From positions 1 to 64,000 of the forward strand of contig NZ_KE383820.1 of assembly GCF_000422365.1 (NCBI RefSeq): a stretch of 64,000 bases of DNA. Reading direction: 5' to 3'. Source of the DNA: Mesoflavibacter zeaxanthinifaciens DSM 18436 (lineage in GTDB: Bacteria > Bacteroidota > Bacteroidia > Flavobacteriales > Flavobacteriaceae). A program made the translations under genes and the position numbers. How positions within the stretch are numbered: position 1 is the stretch's first letter; each line of letters begins with the position of its first letter. The notes beneath the pieces are model-generated. The model saw only the letters and a program-made list of their open reading frames with translations, did no database searches and was not told where the DNA came from. Positions 48,793 to 57,509 of this stretch are shown here, one piece after another.

Positions 48793-49893
48793 ATGAAAAT
48801 CGGTATTCCAAAAGAAATCAAAAACAACGAAAATAGAGTAGGTATGACACCAGCTGGAGTTTTCGAATTAATCAAGAACAATCACATTGTTTATGTACAA
48901 AAAGATGCCGGTTTTGGTAGCGGTTTTTTTGATCAAGATTACAAAGATGTTGGTGCAACAATTTTAGATGGTATTGAAGAAGTTTATGCCTCAAGTGATA
49001 TGATTGTTAAGGTTAAAGAGCCAATTGCAGAAGAGTATCCGCTTATAAAATCGCATCATGTGGTATTTACTTATTTTCATTTTGCGTCTAGTGAAGCACT
49101 GACTAAAGCTATGCTAAAAAGCGAAGCAGTTTGTATTGCTTACGAAACTGTAGAAGATATAGATGGCACATTGCCTCTATTAACGCCAATGTCTGAAGTT
49201 GCGGGACGTATGGCAATACAACAAGGTGCAAAATATTTAGAAAAACCAATTAAAGGTCGTGGTGTACTTTTAGGCGGTGTACCAGGTGTGCCACCAGGCA
49301 GAGTTTTAGTTCTTGGCGCAGGCACTGTTGGGATACAAGCCGCAAAAATGGCTGCAGGATTAGGAGCGCACGTTACTATTATGGATATAAACATGAAACA
49401 ACTACGTTATGTAAATGATGTAATGCCAAATCATGTTGTTACAGAGTTTTCTAGCGAATTTAATATAAGAAAACGTATAAAGGATCACGATTTAATTGTT
49501 GGTGGTGTATTATTAAAAGGTGCAAAAGCACCAAACTTAATTACCAGAGATATGCTAAAAGAAATGCGTCCAGGAACAGTCATTGTAGATGTTGCAGTAG
49601 ACCAAGGTGGTTGTGTAGAAACCTCAAAACCAACCACGCATGAAGAACCAACTTATATCATAGATGATGTTGTGCATTATTGCGTTGCAAATATGCCAGG
49701 AGCAGTACCATACACTTCAACTTTAGCTCTAACAAATGTAACTTTACCTTACGTTTTACGATTGGCCAATCAAGGTTGGAAAAAAGCTTGCGAAAACGAT
49801 AAAATGTTAGCAAAAGGATTAAATGTTGTTAACGGAAAAATTGTATATCAGGAAATTGCAGAAGCTTTTAACTGGTCTGTTGATGCAGTTTAA
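48793..49893 (+). CDS. ald: Alanine dehydrogenase
   Basis: The 366-residue enzyme interconverts alanine and pyruvate plus ammonia with NAD. The N-terminal MKIGIPKEIKNNENRVGMTPAGV, the substrate-binding MIVKVKEP, the Rossmann loop VLVLGAGTVGIQAAKMAAGLGAHV and the catalytic region (VAVDQGGCVETSKPTTHEEPTY) are all present. Length fits the family (about 370). No dedicated regulator is adjacent; an Lrp/AsnC gene lies 2 kb downstream and could act on it, but this is speculation. Confidence 0.95.
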   Translation: MKIGIPKEIKNNENRVGMTPAGVFELIKNNHIVYVQKDAGFGSGFFDQDYKDVGATILDGIEEVYASSDMIVKVKEPIAEEYPLIKSHHVVFTYFHFASSEALTKAMLKSEAVCIAYETVEDIDGTLPLLTPMSEVAGRMAIQQGAKYLEKPIKGRGVLLGGVPGVPPGRVLVLGAGTVGIQAAKMAAGLGAHVTIMDINMKQLRYVNDVMPNHVVTEFSSEFNIRKRIKDHDLIVGGVLLKGAKAPNLITRDMLKEMRPGTVIVDVAVDQGGCVETSKPTTHEEPTYIIDDVVHYCVANMPGAVPYTSTLALTNVTLPYVLRLANQGWKKACENDKMLAKGLNVVNGKIVYQEIAEAFNWSVDAV

Positions 49894-49988
49894 AAAGAAC
49901 TGACATTGTTTTTCTGACAAAATTACCTAACATTAAATTGGCTTACTTTTTGTTATATTTAAATCATTAATATTAAAAAGAGAAAAAC

Positions 49989-50699
49989 ATGTTTACAGGA
50001 TATATGGGTTACTACATACTAATAGGTGTCATTGCATTAATAAGTGGTATGGTAAGTAGTCAATTAAAACGAAAATTTGCACATTACTCTAAGGTACATT
50101 TACGTAACGGAATGACAGGCGCACAAATAGCAGAAAAAATGTTAGCCGATCATGGTATACAAGATGTAAAAGTAATTTCTACAAGAGGACAATTAACAGA
50201 CCATTACAATCCAGTGGATAAAACCGTAAATTTAAGTGAAGTGGTTTACAATCATGCTAACGCAGCAGCAGCAGCAGTAGCTGCTCACGAAGTTGGACAT
50301 GCAGTACAACATGCTACAGCGTATCAATATCTAACGATGCGATCTAAACTAGTGCCAATTGTACAAGTCACATCAAGTATGTCACAATGGGTTGTAATTG
50401 GTGGTATAGTATTAATGGCATCTAATGCTTTAGGCGGTAGTGGTTTTTATGTAGCAGTTGCTGGATTAATTATGATGGGATTTGCTACCTTATTTAGTTT
50501 TATCACTTTACCTGTAGAGTATGATGCAAGTAACCGCGCATTAGCATGGTTAAAAGCTAAAAATATGGTAACTCCAGAAGAATATAAAGGTAGTGAAGAT
50601 GCTTTAAAATGGGCAGCAAGAACATATTTAGTTGCAGCAATTGGTGCTTTAGCCTCATTACTATATTGGGCATTACAAGTATTTGGAAGTCGAGATTAA
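49989..50699 (+). CDS. Neutral zinc metallopeptidase (YugP-like) membrane protein
   Basis: The 236-residue protein starts with a membrane helix (YYILIGVIALISGMV). The zinc motif AAHEVGHAVQHA (HExxH, about residue 97) follows, after the family's NPVDKTVNLSEVVYN. Three more helices occur (about 125-150, 155-175, 213-230). This is the PF04298 YugP-type family, predicted membrane peptidases of unknown substrate. Own terminator follows. Confidence 0.9.
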   Translation: MFTGYMGYYILIGVIALISGMVSSQLKRKFAHYSKVHLRNGMTGAQIAEKMLADHGIQDVKVISTRGQLTDHYNPVDKTVNLSEVVYNHANAAAAAVAAHEVGHAVQHATAYQYLTMRSKLVPIVQVTSSMSQWVVIGGIVLMASNALGGSGFYVAVAGLIMMGFATLFSFITLPVEYDASNRALAWLKAKNMVTPEEYKGSEDALKWAARTYLVAAIGALASLLYWALQVFGSRD

Positions 50700-50724
50700 A
50701 CAAATAAGTATTAGATTATAAATC

Positions 50725-50759
50725 AAGCCGAAGAGTAAAACGATTTCTTCGGCTTTTTT
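50725..50759 (+). terminator. Terminator of the YugP-like gene
   Basis: AAGCCGAAGA pairs with TCTTCGGCTT across an 11-nt loop, followed by TTTTTT. Confidence 0.82.
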
Positions 50760-50796
50760 GTTTATATTTAAAATCTAATTAAACAATAATTTTTAT

Positions 50797-51504
50797 ATGG
50801 AAAATCAAATTCAAGGTCCAATATTAGTTGGCAATTTAGAAGATAGCGAAAAAGCTGTTTTTTATCGTAAAACTTATACTCACGTTGCATTTGCAATTTT
50901 AGCCTTTATACTACTAGAGTATATCTTTATAAGTATGTTTGAAGATGCAGTTATTTCATTAATTAACCTTATGTTTGGAAGTAGCTTTTCTTGGTTAATA
51001 GTTTTGGGTCTTTTTTGGTTTGGAAGTAGTATGGCAGATAAACTTGCTCATAACCCTTCAAAACAAACCCAATACTTAGGATTAGGACTCTATGTGCTTT
51101 TAGAAGCAATCATTTTTTTACCAATGATATATCTTGCGGCATATCATTCTACAGGATCAGAAATGTTAACTCAAGCAGCAATAATTACACTTTGCCTTTT
51201 TGCAGGTTTGACAGCTACAGTATTCATGACAAATAAGAATTTTTCTTTCCTTAAAACAGGTTTGGTTATAGGAAGCTTTGTAGCAATTGGATTAATCGTT
51301 GCAGGAACTATTTTTGGTTTTGATTTAGGACTATGGTTTTCTGTAGGAATGGTTGTGTTTGCTGGAGCAGCAATTTTATATCAAACATCTAAAGTAAAAT
51401 ATGAATATACTGGTGATCAATACGTAGGTGCAGCTTTGGGTATATTTGCTTCAGTAATGTTATTATTTTGGTATATACTTCAATTATTTATGTCCAGGGA
51501 CTAG
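50797..51504 (+). CDS. Bax inhibitor-1/YccA-like membrane protein
   Basis: The 235-residue protein has about seven transmembrane helices after a short soluble N-terminus. It shows the BI-1/YccA pattern: VFYRKTYTHVAFAILAF in helix 1, FAGLTATVFMTNKNFSFL in the middle, ILYQTSKVKYEY and GAALGIFASVMLLFWYILQLF at the end. Eukaryotic and some bacterial relatives leak calcium; no bacterial role is established. It has an Asp at the last position (FMSRD), like the end of its upstream neighbour (FGSRD). Confidence 0.82.
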   Translation: MENQIQGPILVGNLEDSEKAVFYRKTYTHVAFAILAFILLEYIFISMFEDAVISLINLMFGSSFSWLIVLGLFWFGSSMADKLAHNPSKQTQYLGLGLYVLLEAIIFLPMIYLAAYHSTGSEMLTQAAIITLCLFAGLTATVFMTNKNFSFLKTGLVIGSFVAIGLIVAGTIFGFDLGLWFSVGMVVFAGAAILYQTSKVKYEYTGDQYVGAALGIFASVMLLFWYILQLFMSRD

Positions 51505-51516
51505 ATTATTATTTGG

Positions 51517-51611
51517 GCGTTACCCACTTTTGCTTTTAATGGCAAAAGTGCGTCAGGCTTTCGCAAGTCGCAATCAAAGATGTGCTCCGACAGTTGCTCA
51601 ATCCCTAACGC
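51517..51611 (-). ncRNA. 95-bp structured element, copy 1 (candidate ncRNA or repeat)
   Basis: Read on the minus strand it begins GCGTTAGGGAT, has AGCCTGAC near the end, then a perfect 9-bp hairpin (GCAAAAGTG-type arms, 51525-51533 with 51542-51550) and ends GGTAACGC. The ends GCGTTA/TAACGC are inverted repeats. The layout equals that of 52253-52347. A strong terminator follows on the plus-strand side. Confidence 0.7.
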
Positions 51612-51656
51612 AAAAAAACACCTCAAAATTTTAAAATTTTGAGGTGTTTTTTTTTG
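51612..51656. terminator. Bidirectional terminator between BI-1-like and Lrp/AsnC genes
   Basis: AAACACCTCAAAATTT/AAATTTTGAGGTGTTT stem, flanked by an A-run and a longer T-run. Confidence 0.85.
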
Positions 51657-51695
51657 TTCTTTTCTCTTTATTCTAAAAGCGTAGCGATCTAGAAT

Positions 51696-52166
51696 CTAGA
51701 TTTTAATTTGTCTTTCTATCTGTTGATCTAAAGAAATAAACGTTTCTGTTCTAGATACGCCTTCTATCGATTGAATTTGACTATTTAATAAATGCATTAA
51801 ATGCGAGTTGTCTTTACAAAGAATCTTAATTAAAATACTCCAATTACCTGTAGTGTAATGACACTCGATAACTTCAGGTATTTTTTGTAATTGTTTTACA
51901 GCTTGCGGATTACTAATGGCTTTATCTAAATAAATCCCAACAAACGCCATAGTAGTATAGCCTAAAACTTTAGGATTTATGACAAATTTAGATCCAGCAA
52001 TAAGTTTAGATTTTTCTAGCTTACGTAAACGTTGGTGTATTGCAGCGCCCGAAATACCAACTTGTCTAGCAATTTCTAATATAGGTGTACGGGCATCTTC
52101 CATAAGTGCGCGTAATATTTTCTTGTCAATACCGTCTATGATAATATTGTTATTTGAAGTTTTCAA
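51696..52166 (-). CDS. Lrp/AsnC-family transcriptional regulator
   Basis: The 156-residue protein has an N-terminal winged helix-turn-helix (DGIDKKILRALMEDARTPILEIARQVGISGAAIHQRLRKL, about 12-51) and a C-terminal RAM/ligand-binding domain (about 70-150, including YTTGNWSILIKILCKDN). Members sense amino acids. It may control the saccharopine dehydrogenase gene that lies next on the same strand upstream, or alanine dehydrogenase. The gene is flanked by two 95-bp elements in opposite orientation. Confidence 0.93.
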   Translation of the reverse strand: MKTSNNNIIIDGIDKKILRALMEDARTPILEIARQVGISGAAIHQRLRKLEKSKLIAGSKFVINPKVLGYTTMAFVGIYLDKAISNPQAVKQLQKIPEVIECHYTTGNWSILIKILCKDNSHLMHLLNSQIQSIEGVSRTETFISLDQQIERQIKI

Positions 52167-52252
52167 AAGATTTAAGCTTATAGTTTAAAAGATAAAAGTA
52201 AGTATTTTGTTTTAAACTAAAACTTTATTTTGTGTGTTTAACTTTGGCTAGC

Positions 52253-52347
52253 GCGTTAGGGATAGTAATGTAAATCCCACAGCGAGGTACGAGCGAGGAA
52301 TTGCAATGAATAGCCCGACCGTACCGATGTTTTCGGTACGGTAACGC
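52253..52347 (+). ncRNA. 95-bp structured element, copy 2 (candidate ncRNA or repeat)
   Basis: It begins GCGTTAGGGAT and ends GGTAACGC, with AGCCCGAC before a perfect 9-bp hairpin CCGTACCGA/TCGGTACGG (52319-52341). Same length and same fixed segments as copy 1, but the hairpin arms differ completely and still pair. No coding potential. Confidence 0.7.
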
Positions 52348-52357
52348 TATAATAATC

Positions 52358-53722
52358 TTAAATATTTAAAGGATTATACCCTAAATAAGGTACTTCGGTT
52401 TCTTTAAAAATAATACCGTAGTTTTCTAATTCTTCAAGAATTGGTGTGTACACTTCTTTGTTTATAGGTAGTTGTACACCTGGTGTAGTAATTTTTTTAT
52501 TTAATATGGCTAATGTAGCTATTGCAACGGGTAAGCCTACGGTTTTTGCCATAGCTGTGTAGGTTTGATCCTCGCCTAAACAAACCATTGTCGAGTCTAT
52601 TTGGTGTTTTTTACCATCTAACTCGTATCCGAATTTGTGATACATCACTAGCATATCTTTGTCTTCTTGTGCTAGTGTCCAGCTATCCATTAATATTTTT
52701 TGAAGGATTTGAGCTGGTGTTCCTTTTTTAAGTTCGACCATTTTATTAGGGTTAAAAATATCAAGTTCTACAAACTTGTCCCAAACCATATCATCTTGGT
52801 CTATCTTTAATGCGTGTCTAAATTTAAGCTCTACAGAGTCTGTTGGACTGTATGGTAAAAAAGAGTTTACAAAGTCGCGGTAGCTCATGTTTTCGCTATC
52901 ATCTATGGTATAGCTATCGTCTGTCATGCCTAATAAAACAAAAGCTTGCCAAGCACGAGAAAATCCTACACGACGCATTGTACCTCTGTATAATGTCCTG
53001 ATATTATCTAATCCGTAAACGCTTTGGTATTTTAAAGAATCGCGATTAGCATAAGCTTCAAAGCGTCCAAAACCTTCAATTTCTAAAAATTCGGTACGTC
53101 TAAATAATCTGTGATAAGGAATATATTTATAGGTGTTTTCTTGTAAAAATTTAGCAGCGCCACCTTGTCCTGCAACAACAACATTTCTTGGATTCCAAGT
53201 AAATTTGTAGTTCCAAAGATTGTTATCACTTTCTGGCGCTACAAGTCCGCCACAAAATGATTCAAATAGTATCATTTTTCCGCCTTTATCACGAATACGG
53301 TCTATCACTTGCATAGCGCTCATGTGGTCAATACCAGGATCTACACCAATTTCGTTCATAAAAACTAAACCTTTATCCTTAACTTGTTGGTCTAAAGCTT
53401 GCATCTCGTCACTTATGTAGGATGCTGTAACCATATTTTTACCGTAGGTCACACAATCTTTAGCAACTTCTATATGAAATCTTGCAGGTAGCATAGAGAT
53501 AACAATATCTGCTTTTTTAACAGCATCTTCTCTAGAGTTTTTATCAAAGACATCTAAAGTTATAGCTGTAGCATTTTTATGATTACCAATCATTTTTTTA
53601 GCATTATCAATGTCTAAATCACCAACGGTAATGTGCAGATTTTCAGTTTCAGATTGTTCTAATAAATATTTGAATAAGTAAGAGGTTGATTTTCCGGAAC
53701 CTATAACTAATATATGTCGCAT
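52358..53722 (-). CDS. Saccharopine dehydrogenase family protein
   Basis: The 454-residue enzyme has an N-terminal Rossmann fold (MRHILVIGSGKSTSYLFKYLLEQS, then VISMLPARFHIEVAKDC). The family's catalytic/C-terminal region follows (FMNEIGVDPGIDHMSAMQVID, FESFCGGLVAPES). It resembles LYS9/saccharopine reductases that interconvert saccharopine with glutamate and aminoadipate semialdehyde in lysine metabolism. The reaction direction cannot be read. The LKR part is not in the window. The Lrp/AsnC gene lies downstream on the same strand. Confidence 0.9.
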   Translation of the reverse strand: MRHILVIGSGKSTSYLFKYLLEQSETENLHITVGDLDIDNAKKMIGNHKNATAITLDVFDKNSREDAVKKADIVISMLPARFHIEVAKDCVTYGKNMVTASYISDEMQALDQQVKDKGLVFMNEIGVDPGIDHMSAMQVIDRIRDKGGKMILFESFCGGLVAPESDNNLWNYKFTWNPRNVVVAGQGGAAKFLQENTYKYIPYHRLFRRTEFLEIEGFGRFEAYANRDSLKYQSVYGLDNIRTLYRGTMRRVGFSRAWQAFVLLGMTDDSYTIDDSENMSYRDFVNSFLPYSPTDSVELKFRHALKIDQDDMVWDKFVELDIFNPNKMVELKKGTPAQILQKILMDSWTLAQEDKDMLVMYHKFGYELDGKKHQIDSTMVCLGEDQTYTAMAKTVGLPVAIATLAILNKKITTPGVQLPINKEVYTPILEELENYGIIFKETEVPYLGYNPLNI

Positions 53723-53805
53723 AAAGGTTATTAACTATTTTTAATTTTTATGTAATATTTTTAAAGTATCTTATATTTTTATACGAATTTAATAAATACT
53801 TACTG

Positions 53806-53813
53806 TATTTTTG
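53806..53813 (+). promoter_or_regulatory. -7 element of the DUF423 gene promoter
   Basis: TATTTTTG matches TAnnTTTG, 18 bp before the start codon. Confidence 0.5.
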
Positions 53814-53831
53814 TGTTAAGATTAAATTATT

Positions 53832-54221
53832 ATGAATAAAAGAATTCTAATTTTAGCTTCATTTTTAGGTTTAACAAGCGTTATAATTGGTGCTTTTGGG
53901 GCTCATGGATTAAAGGAAGTTTTAGATGCAGAGCAATTACAAACTTTTGAAGTTGGTGTACGTTACCAAATGTATCACGCATTATTCTTGTTATTTATAG
54001 GACTTATTGATAAGATTTCAGAAAAAACAAAATCAACAATATTCTATTTAGTATTTGTAGGTGTTATCTTTTTTTCAGGCTCAATATATGGTCTAGCTAC
54101 AAATGATTTAACAGGATTTGATTTTAGCAAAATAGCACTAATAACACCAATAGGTGGCGCTTTATTAATAGCAGCTTGGGCTATATTGTTAATAAACTTT
54201 TTAAAATATAAAGAGAATTAA
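53832..54221 (+). CDS. DUF423-family membrane protein (YwdK-like)
   Basis: The 129-residue protein has four transmembrane helices (about 5-25, 45-65, 70-90, 97-122). The DUF423 signature IIGAFGAHGLKEVLDAEQLQTFEVGVRYQMYHALFL covers helix 1 and the loop. GSIYGLATND and TPIGGALLIAAW follow. The function is unknown. It stands alone, 66 bp ahead of pckA, which has its own promoter. Confidence 0.9.
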   Translation: MNKRILILASFLGLTSVIIGAFGAHGLKEVLDAEQLQTFEVGVRYQMYHALFLLFIGLIDKISEKTKSTIFYLVFVGVIFFSGSIYGLATNDLTGFDFSKIALITPIGGALLIAAWAILLINFLKYKEN

Positions 54222-54255
54222 CAAGTTTTACTTAGCGTTAATTTATATTAAATTT

Positions 54256-54263
54256 TACCTTTG
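54256..54263 (+). promoter_or_regulatory. -7 element of pckA promoter
   Basis: TACCTTTG matches TAnnTTTG, 24 bp before the pckA ATG. Confidence 0.6.
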
Positions 54264-54287
54264 CACTTTAAACAACACAAACAAATT

Positions 54288-55904
54288 ATGGTAAACCATA
54301 CACAATCCACGAAAACGATTTCGTTAGAACAGTACGGAATCAAAAATGCACAAGTACAATATCAACTAACACCTGATCAATTACATGATGTAACTATAGA
54401 AAAAGGTTTAGGAGTAGAAGCATCTTCTGGAGCTTTAGCAATTAATACTGGAGAGTTTACAGGTCGTTCTCCTCAAGATCGTTTTATTGTAAAAGATAGT
54501 ATTACCGAAGATAAAATTTGGTGGGGAGATATTAATATTCCGTTTGATTCGGATAAATTTCAGAAATTATATGATAAGGTAACCGCTTACCTTTCTGATA
54601 AAGAAGTTTTTGTAAGAGATGCGTATGCTTGCGCAGATGATAATTACAAACTAAATATTAGAGTAATTAACGAATTACCTTGGAGTAACATGTTTGCTTA
54701 TAACATGTTTTTAAGACCAACAGAAGAAGAGTTAAACGACTTTACTCCAGAATGGACTGTAGTAAATGCACCAGGTTTTATGGCAGATCCAGAAGTAGAT
54801 GGAACACGTCAACATAACTTTGCTATTTTAGATTTTACACGTAAAATAGCTTTAATCGGTGGAACAGGTTATACTGGTGAAATCAAGAAAGGTATTTTTT
54901 CTGCTTTAAACTTTATTTTACCAGTGTTTAAAAATACGTTGCCAATGCACTGTAGTGCTAACGTAGGTGAAAATGATGAAACAGCTATCTTTTTTGGTTT
55001 ATCAGGAACAGGAAAAACAACACTGTCTGCAGATCCAAATAGAAAATTAATTGGAGATGATGAGCACGGTTGGACATCAGAAAACTCTGTGTTTAATTTT
55101 GAAGGTGGATGTTATGCTAAAGTGATAGATCTTTCTGAAGAAAAAGAACCAGATATTTTTAGAGCAATTAAAAGAGGTGCAATTTTAGAAAATGTTATTA
55201 TGGATGATAATGGCGTTGTAGATTTTGCAGATACTTCAATCACACAAAATACACGTGTTAGTTATCCAATTTATCATATTGATAACATCCAAAAACCATC
55301 TATTGGTAAAAACCCTAAAAACATATTTTTCTTAACTGCAGATGCTTTTGGTGTATTGCCTCCAATTTCAAAATTAACACCAGCACAAGCTGCTTACCAT
55401 TTTATATCAGGTTACACAGCTAAAGTAGCAGGTACAGAAGCAGGTATTACAGAACCAGTACCAAGCTTTTCAGCGTGTTTTGGAGCTCCTTTTATGCCTT
55501 TACATCCTACAAAATATGCAGAGATGTTAAGCAAAAAGATGAAAGAAGCTGGCGTAAACGTTTGGCTAGTTAATACTGGATGGACTGGCGGATCTTACGG
55601 TGTAGGAAGCAGAATTAAACTAAAATACACTAGAGCTATGATTAATGCGGTATTAAATGGTGATTTAGGTTTATACAATTATAACGATTATCACATTCAT
55701 TCTGTATTTGGTGTAGCGCAACCAAGAAGTTGTCCAGGTGTACCAACAGAAGTTTTAAGTCCAAGAGCAACTTGGAATAATGATAAAGAATATTACAAAA
55801 CAGCATTTAAATTAGCTAATGCGTTTAGAACTAACTTTGAAAAGTTTGAGTCTTACGCAAGCGAAGAAATTAGACGTGGCGGACCGCAACGTTATGCTGA
55901 GTAA
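54288..55904 (+). CDS. pckA: Phosphoenolpyruvate carboxykinase (ATP)
   Basis: The ATG at 54288 is used; an upstream TTG at 54261 overlaps the promoter. The 538-residue enzyme converts oxaloacetate and ATP to phosphoenolpyruvate, the entry to gluconeogenesis. Motifs: TGEFTGRSPQDRF, GLSGTGKTTLSADPNR (P-loop), IGDDEHGW and NEDE-free VFNFEGGCYAK with the metal and substrate residues. The window also holds glycerate kinase, another route into the same pool. A terminator follows. Confidence 0.98.
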   Translation: MVNHTQSTKTISLEQYGIKNAQVQYQLTPDQLHDVTIEKGLGVEASSGALAINTGEFTGRSPQDRFIVKDSITEDKIWWGDINIPFDSDKFQKLYDKVTAYLSDKEVFVRDAYACADDNYKLNIRVINELPWSNMFAYNMFLRPTEEELNDFTPEWTVVNAPGFMADPEVDGTRQHNFAILDFTRKIALIGGTGYTGEIKKGIFSALNFILPVFKNTLPMHCSANVGENDETAIFFGLSGTGKTTLSADPNRKLIGDDEHGWTSENSVFNFEGGCYAKVIDLSEEKEPDIFRAIKRGAILENVIMDDNGVVDFADTSITQNTRVSYPIYHIDNIQKPSIGKNPKNIFFLTADAFGVLPPISKLTPAQAAYHFISGYTAKVAGTEAGITEPVPSFSACFGAPFMPLHPTKYAEMLSKKMKEAGVNVWLVNTGWTGGSYGVGSRIKLKYTRAMINAVLNGDLGLYNYNDYHIHSVFGVAQPRSCPGVPTEVLSPRATWNNDKEYYKTAFKLANAFRTNFEKFESYASEEIRRGGPQRYAE

Positions 55905-55924
55905 TACAAACCAAGTGTTAAAGT

Positions 55925-55963
55925 AAAAAAGCGCTATCTAAATAATTAGATAGCGCTTTTTTT
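55925..55963. terminator. Bidirectional terminator between pckA and hemD
   Basis: AAAGCGCTATCTAA/TTAGATAGCGCTTT, a 14-bp stem with a 4-nt loop and A/T runs on both sides. Confidence 0.9.
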
Positions 55964-55984
55964 ATACTGTTTAAAGAGAAGTTT

Positions 55985-56734
55985 TTACTTTCCTTTATTT
56001 ACTTCTTTAATGTATTTTTCTAAAGCCATAGTCATAGAAGGTGTTTCTGGTGTTGGTGCAGAAATGTCTACACGTAATCCTTTTGCTTCAACAGCTTTAA
56101 TTGTAGTATTACCAAACACAGCAATTCTTGTATCGTTTTGCTTAAAGTCAGGAAAATTATGAAATAAAGACTCGATACCAGATGGACTAAAAAACACTAA
56201 TATGTCATAGTACACGTTGGCTAAGTCTGATAGGTCACTAATTACAGTTCTGTAAAAAATAGCTTCTTTCCAATCTACACCAAGTCCATCTAATATGGTT
56301 GGTACTTCTGGTTTTAACTTGTCTGTTGTTGGTAATAAAAATTTTTCATCTTTATACTTTTTGATTAATGGCGAAAGCTCTGCGAAAGTACGTTTACCCA
56401 CATAAATTTTACGTTTTCTGTAAACAACGTATTTTTGTAAGTAAAAAGCTACAGCTTCAGACTGGCAAAAGTACTTCATTGTATCTGGTACTTTAAAGCG
56501 CATTTCTTCGGCTACTCTAAAAAAGTGATCTACTGCATTTCTACTGGTTAGGATAATTGCAGTGTATTTAGTCAAATCTACTTTTTGTTGTCTAATTTCT
56601 TTTGTAGATACACCTTCTACGTGAATAAAAGGTCTAAAATCAATTTTAACTTTCTGCTTTTCTGAAAGATCAAAGTATGGCGAATTTTCAATTTTAGGTT
56701 CTGGTTGCGAGACTAAAATGGTTTTCACTTTCAT
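55985..56734 (-). CDS. hemD: Uroporphyrinogen-III synthase
   Basis: The 249-residue protein has the two-lobed HemD fold. The N-terminal lobe includes TAIILTSRNAVDHFFRVAEEM, and the C-terminal lobe DILVFFSPSGIESLF, then RIAVFGNTTIKAVEAKGLRVDISAPTPETPSM. It closes hydroxymethylbilane to uroporphyrinogen III, the branch to heme. HemD is poorly conserved, but these SxxAV and FxSPSG blocks are typical. It starts 22 bp after the DUF4271 gene on the same strand. Confidence 0.92.
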   Translation of the reverse strand: MKVKTILVSQPEPKIENSPYFDLSEKQKVKIDFRPFIHVEGVSTKEIRQQKVDLTKYTAIILTSRNAVDHFFRVAEEMRFKVPDTMKYFCQSEAVAFYLQKYVVYRKRKIYVGKRTFAELSPLIKKYKDEKFLLPTTDKLKPEVPTILDGLGVDWKEAIFYRTVISDLSDLANVYYDILVFFSPSGIESLFHNFPDFKQNDTRIAVFGNTTIKAVEAKGLRVDISAPTPETPSMTMALEKYIKEVNKGK

Positions 56735-56756
56735 AAGTATCTTTAAATTTTTAGGC

Positions 56757-57401
56757 CTATTTTATTGCTATAAATTGATAAACAATAAGGTAAGGTGCGA
56801 TTTCGAGAGCGCAAAGATACAAAATAAAATAAAACATACTTCTTTTAAATACATTAAGATTAGCTTTAAAAAAAGTTAATAAACCTAAACTAAAAACAGT
56901 TGATCCTAATAAACTTATAATAATCAGTGTGTTAAGATTTGGAGTGACCGAGTATATTAATATTGCATTAATTGGTAGTAATAATAAACCTAGATAATTT
57001 CTATAACTAGTTTTAGTAAACAGGTAATCTTTAATAAGCAATTCTATCTCAAAAATGCTAGATAATAAACGTTCTAAAAGTACTTTTACTATAAAAAAGC
57101 AAGCTATCAAAAGTGCATATTTTAAGATTAGTAATTGCGAAATTGTCTCGCCAACCAAGCTGTTTATAAACAAGTAAAAAAAGATAGCGGCATTAAGGCT
57201 CAAGTTTATAAACAGTATGCCATCAAAAAGCTCAATAAAATGCTGATCTTTTGAAAATAACTTTGTGTATCGGTTATTAACAACTAAGTAAGAAAAAATC
57301 TCAAAACGTTTTGTGTAGATTAATTTACTTAAGGCAATACAAATTAAGCACACTATAAATATTAGTGTAATAATATCTGTATTTATAATTTCTCTAATCA
57401 C
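56757..57401 (-). CDS. DUF4271-family membrane protein
   Basis: The 214-residue protein is almost all membrane helices (about six), with few charged residues. Gene order (directly before hemD) and pattern (RFEIFSYLVVNNRYTKLF, FILYLCALEIAPYLIVY at the end) match DUF4271, a Bacteroidota family of unknown function. A role near heme synthesis is possible only from context. It diverges from the glycosyltransferase gene. Confidence 0.82.
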   Translation of the reverse strand: MIREIINTDIITLIFIVCLICIALSKLIYTKRFEIFSYLVVNNRYTKLFSKDQHFIELFDGILFINLSLNAAIFFYLFINSLVGETISQLLILKYALLIACFFIVKVLLERLLSSIFEIELLIKDYLFTKTSYRNYLGLLLLPINAILIYSVTPNLNTLIIISLLGSTVFSLGLLTFFKANLNVFKRSMFYFILYLCALEIAPYLIVYQFIAIK

Positions 57402-57480
57402 GTGGTAAAATTATTACTTTTTAAAGCAAAAAAATGGCAATTATTAAGGTTTTTTTATAAACATTTAACCCTATAAAATG

Positions 57481-57488
57481 TACATTTG
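57481..57488 (+). promoter_or_regulatory. -7 element of the glycosyltransferase operon promoter
   Basis: TACATTTG matches TAnnTTTG, 21 bp before the ATG at 57510. Confidence 0.6.
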
Positions 57489-57509
57489 CCTAAATTTTTA
57501 AAAGAATTA

